From positions 41,752 through 105,751 of the forward strand of contig CANMIP010000023.1 of NCBI GenBank assembly GCA_947497945.1: a DNA stretch of 64,000 nt, given 5' to 3'. Positions 60,109-64,000 of this stretch are shown here, piece after piece. Source of the stretch: an uncultured Tropicimonas sp. (GTDB lineage: Bacteria; Pseudomonadota; Alphaproteobacteria; Rhodobacterales; Rhodobacteraceae). The notes below the pieces were generated by a model. It was given only the letters and a program-made list of their open reading frames with translations. It had not been told where the DNA came from and did not search any database. The position numbers were made by a program, and so were the translations under genes. Numbering within the stretch: the stretch's first letter is position 1; every line of letters starts with the position of its first letter.

Positions 60109-60596
60109 CGGGTTTCCTCGGCGCCAAAGACATGGGGGCGCTTGTTCAGAACTTGCCAACGGATTCGATTGGCCACGCGCCAGATGATGAAGAGCGCGGC
60201 GACCGGGTAGGACGCATACAGAACGGCGTCAGAAAACGGCAGCGTGACGGACTCGTTGTTCCATGTGCGCAGCACCGTCTTGTAGCCAATCCAGAGCAGG
60301 TGGCAGGTCACGGCCAGGTAGATGATGTCGATCAGGGTGAAGAGGACGAAACGCGATTTGCCCAGCAGCGCCTCGACCAGGATGCCCATGCGCAGTTGGA
60401 CATTGCGCCGCTCGGCTTCTCCGGTGGCGATAAAGGCCAGCCAGACCCAGATCCAGCGGGCCAGTTCCTCGGTCCATACCGGGGCCACGAACAAGCCCGT
60501 GCGCCCGAACACCTGAAGGAGCACCACGAATATCAGCCCGAGAAACAGGATCGTCGCGGCATATCCCTCAAGACTGTATTTCCGGTTCTGGTCCAT
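60105..60596 (-). CDS. siaQ: TRAP transporter small permease (DctQ type)
   Basis: The small membrane subunit, 163 residues, four transmembrane segments. Family features: VWTEELARWIWVWLAFIATGEAERRN (seen in part) and the second half with ASYPVAALFIIWRV. It partners SiaT in the membrane. The ATG at 60596 has GAAGG upstream; the open frame extends further without homology. It lies 67 bp after siaP and overlaps siaT by 4 bp. Confidence 0.92.
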   Translation of the reverse strand: MDQNRKYSLEGYAATILFLGLIFVVLLQVFGRTGLFVAPVWTEELARWIWVWLAFIATGEAERRNVQLRMGILVEALLGKSRFVLFTLIDIIYLAVTCHLLWIGYKTVLRTWNNESVTLPFSDAVLYASYPVAALFIIWRVANRIRWQVLNKRPHVFGAEETR

Positions 60597-60663
60597 TTGC
60601 CTTCGCCCCGCCGCGTATTTCGTGTCAAAGGGCGCGCCGGTCTCCCGACACGCCCAATTTCTT

Positions 60664-61623
60664 TTACTTCTTGAACAGCGCGGTGATGCTGCCTTCGCCG
60701 AACTCGGCTTCAAGCTCGTCGTAGTAGGGCTGCATGGCATCGCGGAACGGGCCGGTATCCGGGCGGGTGATCGTCAGGCCCTTGGCTTCAAAGTCGGCGA
60801 TCAGGCTGTCTTCCTTCTCGACGACGATCCCGGTGGCAACTTCGCCCCCCTTCAAGATGGCCTCTTGAAGCCAGCCCTTCTCCTCGTCCGACAGGTTGTC
60901 CCAGGTCTGAGTGCCGACCTGGATTGCCGACGAAGCTACGAAATGGCCGGTCAACGCGATGTGGTCCTGCACCTCGTAGAACTTCATGGCCTCGATGGTT
61001 GGCAGCGGGTTCTCTTCGGCGTCGACCTGGTTGGTCTGGAGCGCGAGATAGACCTCGGCGAAGGCGACCGGAGCGGGCGAGGCGCCGGTATTTTCCGCAT
61101 AGGCGATCAGGAATGGCACGTTCGGCGTACGCAGGCGCAGGCCCTTCATGTCCTCCAGCGAGTTGATCGGCCGGTTGGAGGTTGTGTGACGGGTGCCGAG
61201 ATACCAGACATCCAGAACCTTCACGCCCTGCTCGGTAAAGGCTGCGTCCATCTTCTGGCCGAACTCGCCAGCGATCAGCTCTTTCAGGTGGTCGAAATCG
61301 GACACGACATAGGGGGCGCCGATCAGTTTCAGCTCGGGGATGATGTAGCTCATGTCCGGGTAGCCGGTCATCACGAGGTCAAGTTCACCGGCCTGCGCCT
61401 GCGCAACCATCGCCTTGAAATCGCCGAGCGTCGAGGACGGGAACATCTTCAACGACATCTCGCCGCCGGACACTTCCTTGAGCGCCTCGTTCATGGCCAG
61501 CATGCCCTGGTACATGGGCGACGCTTCGTTTTCCTGCGTCCCGAAGGTCAGAACCTTCTCTGCATTGGCCACACTGGCCAGCATCAGGCTCGCAACAACT
61601 CCTCCGACAATCTTGCTCAGCAT
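60664..61623 (-). CDS. siaP: TRAP substrate-binding protein for sialic acid (DctP family)
   Basis: A periplasmic binding protein of 319 residues with a Sec signal peptide (MLSKIVGGVVASLMLASVANA, cleavage about 22). DctP-family blocks: the conserved Arg of MKGLRLRTPNVPFL (the carboxylate clamp) and QTNQVDAEENPLPTI. The ATG at 61623 has GAGGAG. As in other TRAP systems it delivers ligand to SiaQ/SiaT. Ligand is inferred as N-acetylneuraminate from the operon; the binding residues were not modelled. Confidence 0.9.
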   Translation of the reverse strand: MLSKIVGGVVASLMLASVANAEKVLTFGTQENEASPMYQGMLAMNEALKEVSGGEMSLKMFPSSTLGDFKAMVAQAQAGELDLVMTGYPDMSYIIPELKLIGAPYVVSDFDHLKELIAGEFGQKMDAAFTEQGVKVLDVWYLGTRHTTSNRPINSLEDMKGLRLRTPNVPFLIAYAENTGASPAPVAFAEVYLALQTNQVDAEENPLPTIEAMKFYEVQDHIALTGHFVASSAIQVGTQTWDNLSDEEKGWLQEAILKGGEVATGIVVEKEDSLIADFEAKGLTITRPDTGPFRDAMQPYYDELEAEFGEGSITALFKK

Positions 61624-61702
61624 CACTTTTCTCCTCGCTGTTTTTGATTGGATCTTGCGTCGTGAAGGGCGTTGCCGGCCAAAAGCCAGGGCGTGGCCCG
61701 GG

Positions 61703-62425
61703 TTACTCCTTGCCAACTCCCGCCAGTCTCACTCGATAGGATCGCATCAGGTGTTGATCGGTCAGTTCAGCCGCCTTCATCGCGTCCCCGGCGACGATCG
61801 CCTCGTAGATCCCGACATGTTCGTCGTGGGAAATGCGGTCGGTCGTCCGGAGCGGCGAGCCGCTCGGCCGGTTCGCCAGCATTGTGCTCACAAACATGTC
61901 GTGCAGCCTCAGGATAATCGGGTTGCCGACAACCGCGACGATGGCTCGATGAAACGCGATGTCACTTTGAGGGAAGTCGTCGGTGTCGATTGACGCCTGG
62001 CTCTTCTCCAGGGCCGCCTTGATCTGGTGCAGCTGGATACTCGTCGCGTTTCCCGCCGCGATCCGCGCTGCGGCGGCCTCAATGAACTGCCGCATCTGTT
62101 CCAGATGCGCGCCGCTTTCTGCGTCCCCCAGCAGATTGGAGATGTGGTTGGCCGCAGAGGTCAGGATTCCGTCAAGTGTCGGCTTGGAGGCGCGTGGACG
62201 GCGGCCAGCTTCAAGGCTCACATAGCCACGTCCCTGCAAGAGCAGCATCGCCTCGCGGACCGTTGGCCGTGAGGTCGCAAATTCCTCGCACAAGGCGCGT
62301 TCCGTCGGCAACGGGGTGCCCGGGGCGACCTCTCCGGATTGTATGCGCGCTTCAAGCGAGGCGGCGATTTCCATCGCGGCGCCCTTCGCCTTGTTCGCGG
62401 CCGTATCTGCGTTGCTGTGAATCAC
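61703..62425 (-). CDS. FadR-subfamily GntR regulator of the sialic acid cluster
   Basis: A 240-residue regulator: N-terminal winged helix (about 15-80; GTPLPTERALCEEFATSRPTVREAMLLLQGRGYVS, seen in part) and an all-helical FCD ligand domain (about 100-230) with the metal-binding pattern Asp (SDIAFHRAI), His and His (DEHVGIYEAI; TDQHLMRSY). NanR-like by position. I chose the GTG at 62425 because GGAGG precedes it by 9 nt; an upstream start at 62521 would add 32 poorly conserved residues and run into the operator. It is upstream of siaP on the same strand and divergent from nanA. Confidence 0.88.
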   Translation of the reverse strand: MIHSNADTAANKAKGAAMEIAASLEARIQSGEVAPGTPLPTERALCEEFATSRPTVREAMLLLQGRGYVSLEAGRRPRASKPTLDGILTSAANHISNLLGDAESGAHLEQMRQFIEAAAARIAAGNATSIQLHQIKAALEKSQASIDTDDFPQSDIAFHRAIVAVVGNPIILRLHDMFVSTMLANRPSGSPLRTTDRISHDEHVGIYEAIVAGDAMKAAELTDQHLMRSYRVRLAGVGKE

Positions 62426-62455
62426 CTGGCGTCCTCCGATCCAGCGATTGGCCAC

Positions 62456-62499
62456 TTTGGTAAAGCCAAACGCATTTATTGTCAAACCATACTTTACCA
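62456..62499. promoter_or_regulatory. Putative NanR operator between nanR and nanA
   Basis: TGGTAAAG (62458-62465) and its inverted copy CTTTACCA (62492-62499), with the smaller palindrome TTTGG-TAAAG-CCAAA (62456-62470) at the left arm. TGGT/ACCA arms are typical of FadR-subfamily GntR sites. It lies within the 167-bp divergent spacer. Confidence 0.5.
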
Positions 62500-62592
62500 G
62501 CGGCACAATCTGGACTATCAATGCCGGGCAATTGCCAAGGGTACCGGCCTCTTGAGGGTCATCCCACCCCGAAAAAACCTGAGGAAACTCAA

Positions 62593-63489
62593 ATGCAAAC
62601 GGCTCTAAAGGGAATGTACGCGGCTCTGCTGACCGGGTTCTCCGATCAGGAAGATTTGGACGAAGGCCGCCAGAGAAACATTGTCGCCTACAACCTTCGG
62701 CAAGGACTTGCCGGTCTGTATGTTGGAGGCAGCACGGCCGAATCCGGGTTGATGTCGACGGATGAACTCGCCGAGCAGCAGGGGATTGTCATGGATGCGG
62801 CGACAGGGGCGGGGGCGAAGCTCATTGCGCATGTCGGCCAGCCGTCCCTGCGGGATTCAATCCGACTTGCAAAGAATGCCGAGCGCCTCGGATATGACGC
62901 GTTGTCGGCGCTGCCGCCGCATTCCTACAGGTTCACCCGCGAAGAGATCTTCCACTACTACAAGGCATTGGCCGCATCGACTGGATTGCCACTGATCGTC
63001 TACGAGATTCCCGGAAGGGTCGGTCGCGAATCCACGGCCGACGAACTCTCGGCGATCCTGACGCTTTCGGGTGTCGCCGGCATCAAGTTCTCCAGCATGA
63101 ATCTTCTTATCTTGTCGCAACTGCGCGGTCGCCATCCGGACAAGGTGATCTACTTCGGCTCCGACGAGACGTTTATCACCGGCGCCGTAGCGGGCGCTGA
63201 CGGCGGCATCGGCTCGACCTACAATGTCCTTGGAAAACTCTACGTGGCCCTGGACGACGCGATGAAGGCCGGAGATGTCGCAACTGCCCAAGACCTTCAA
63301 ACGATGTCGCGGAATTATGTGGAAGTGCTGTTCCGCCTCGGTGTGATGCCAGGAACCAAGCTGTCCCTGCAGCATCTTGGCGTAGATTGCGGACCATGCC
63401 GCGCGCCATTCAAAGTGCTCTCCGAGGATGCGCTGCCCGACTTGAAGGTATTCCTCGATGACCCGGCCATCCGGCGGTGGACGGTGTAG
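62593..63489 (+). CDS. nanA: N-acetylneuraminate lyase
   Basis: Cleaves N-acetylneuraminate to ManNAc and pyruvate. It has 298 residues, a TIM-barrel class I aldolase. Seen: carboxylate-binding YVGGSTAESG (near 45), the catalytic Tyr in LIVYEIPGRVG (about 137) and the Schiff-base Lys in VAGIKFSSMN (about 165). The YVGGSTxE block is diagnostic for NanA rather than DapA. GAGGAAA precedes the ATG. It is divergent from nanR. The stop codon is followed at once by IS debris. Confidence 0.92.
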   Translation: MQTALKGMYAALLTGFSDQEDLDEGRQRNIVAYNLRQGLAGLYVGGSTAESGLMSTDELAEQQGIVMDAATGAGAKLIAHVGQPSLRDSIRLAKNAERLGYDALSALPPHSYRFTREEIFHYYKALAASTGLPLIVYEIPGRVGRESTADELSAILTLSGVAGIKFSSMNLLILSQLRGRHPDKVIYFGSDETFITGAVAGADGGIGSTYNVLGKLYVALDDAMKAGDVATAQDLQTMSRNYVEVLFRLGVMPGTKLSLQHLGVDCGPCRAPFKVLSEDALPDLKVFLDDPAIRRWTV

Positions 63490-63592
63490 CCGCGCGCGCG
63501 GAACTCAGCCGTGTAACTCGGGGAAACTCTCTTCTCTGTCACGGGGCTCACCTTTTGAGAGTTTTACTCTCCGGTAAACCCGGGGCGGTTCA
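63490..63592 (-). mobile_element. Truncated end of an IS3-family element
   Basis: On the minus strand the sequence TGAACCGCCCCGGGTTTACC, starting at 63592 and reading inward, matches the terminal repeat type common in IS3-family (IS407/IS2-like) elements. About 40 bp inside it a GTG-started frame (63551) begins MSPVTEKRVSPSYTAEFRAR, like the start of OrfA (KRxYSxEFRAxAV). The element breaks off at the nanA stop, so only about 100 bp remain. Confidence 0.6.
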
Positions 63593-64000
63593 GTCGTCGG
63601 GAACCTCATATAGATTTGCTTCAGGGTGGCATACCAAGCGTAGAGCCTCCTAGGCACTCTCTGCACGAACCCATCCGCCACCTTATTCAGGTTCACGGAT
63701 GTCGACGGCGATGCAAGACACGAAGAATCTCATGTTTTGGCTGTGCTTCGGAACTGGTTAATGGACCAACAATGCCGGCTCTCTTCCACAGGCTTCGCCT
63801 GCGACAAATCGGAGCCGAATTCCGACGAGTTCCAGCACTTCGTGGGGGAACTAATGGCGTGAGAAGGGCGGTGAGAAAGTCGTCCACGGTAGCGGTGGGA
63901 TGAGCCTTCTGCGGGCGGCGTAATGAGGAGCCTGATCTGACTGGTCCGGTTTGATTGTTAGTGCATGACCGGCCTTGGTTCCATCTTGATGATGGTTTCC
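63593..64000. other. Gene-free right edge with possible mobile-element remnants
   Basis: 408 bp with lower GC than the rest and no convincing gene. A 95-codon plus-strand frame (63616-63903) has no recognisable features. At the very edge a minus-strand frame ends ...KMEPRPVMH-stop (stop at 63959-63961), which may be the C-terminus of a transposase that lies mainly outside the window. Confidence 0.35.

Noticed and set aside
63616..63903. A 95-codon plus-strand ORF at the right edge
   Set aside because: No ribosome site, no family motif and an unusual composition; it lies in sequence that looks like mobile-element debris.

Overview
The window reads as chromosomal DNA of a GC-rich alphaproteobacterium of the Rhodobacteraceae (Roseobacter-like). 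The basis is the chvI-chvG-hprK-rapZ-EIIA-HPr string, the alphaproteobacterial kinase-only HprK, a DUF6473 protein, the ffh...chorismate mutase-rpsP-rimM-trmD block, an aa3-type ctaD, sulfoacetaldehyde acetyltransferase and FAD-GcvT methylamine-type dehydrogenases. No rRNA, tRNA, CRISPR array or prophage was seen. Coding density is high, and most genes have clear Shine-Dalgarno sites and 1-8 bp operon overlaps.

Layout. 1-6.4 kb (minus strand): an HPt/receiver protein and a sigma-54-type response regulator, propionyl-CoA synthetase, and a GTP-type PEP carboxykinase. 6.4-12.2 kb (plus): the ChvI/ChvG two-component system with the nitrogen/carbon PTS regulatory string and an acyltransferase. 12.2-17.6 kb: a 3-hydroxyacyl-CoA dehydrogenase, a DUF6473 protein, a MocR/TauR-like regulator and a family 39 glycosyltransferase. 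17.7-21 kb: xsc and a YeiH-type exporter (C2-sulfonate dissimilation). 21.1-28.4 kb: a one-carbon/methylated-amine operon in which an XRE-cupin regulator with a tandem palindromic operator precedes an FAD-GcvT dehydrogenase, an MttB-superfamily methyltransferase and a second FAD-GcvT dehydrogenase. 28.4-36.1 kb: rpiB, a class V aminotransferase divergent from an Lrp regulator, malonyl-CoA decarboxylase, a small membrane methyltransferase-like protein, and clpB with a sigma-32-like promoter. 36.2-43.8 kb: carB, cobD and cobC, an atypical receiver protein beside a CtrA-like site, and a glutathionyl-hydroquinone reductase. 44-52.8 kb: ffh behind a structured leader, six consecutive GNAT genes (seven domains), chorismate mutase, rpsP, a 50-residue membrane protein, rimM, a membrane protein and trmD. 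53.4-56.6 kb: ctaD, DUF2244 and a glycosyltransferase. 57.3-63.5 kb: a complete sialic acid uptake and breakdown cluster (nanR-siaPQT-nanE-nanK divergent from nanA), with IS debris directly after nanA.

How the genes work together. The PTS string and ChvIG link envelope and metabolic state to central carbon flow at PEP carboxykinase. Xsc, the FAD-GcvT/MttB operon and the nan cluster fit use of marine osmolytes, sulfonates and amino sugars. The most unusual points are: (1) GTP-type PckG at the place normally held by ATP-type PckA; (2) an MttB homologue between two FAD-GcvT enzymes with no corrinoid protein nearby; (3) the GNAT array inside an SRP/ribosome gene block; (4) a sigma-54 activator with GAFVGA in place of GAFTGA; (5) several regulatory DNA structures that can be read directly (tandem XRE operator, CtrA-like box, ffh leader, a terminator that contains the next gene's start). 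All protein assignments come from reading motifs; no database search was run.
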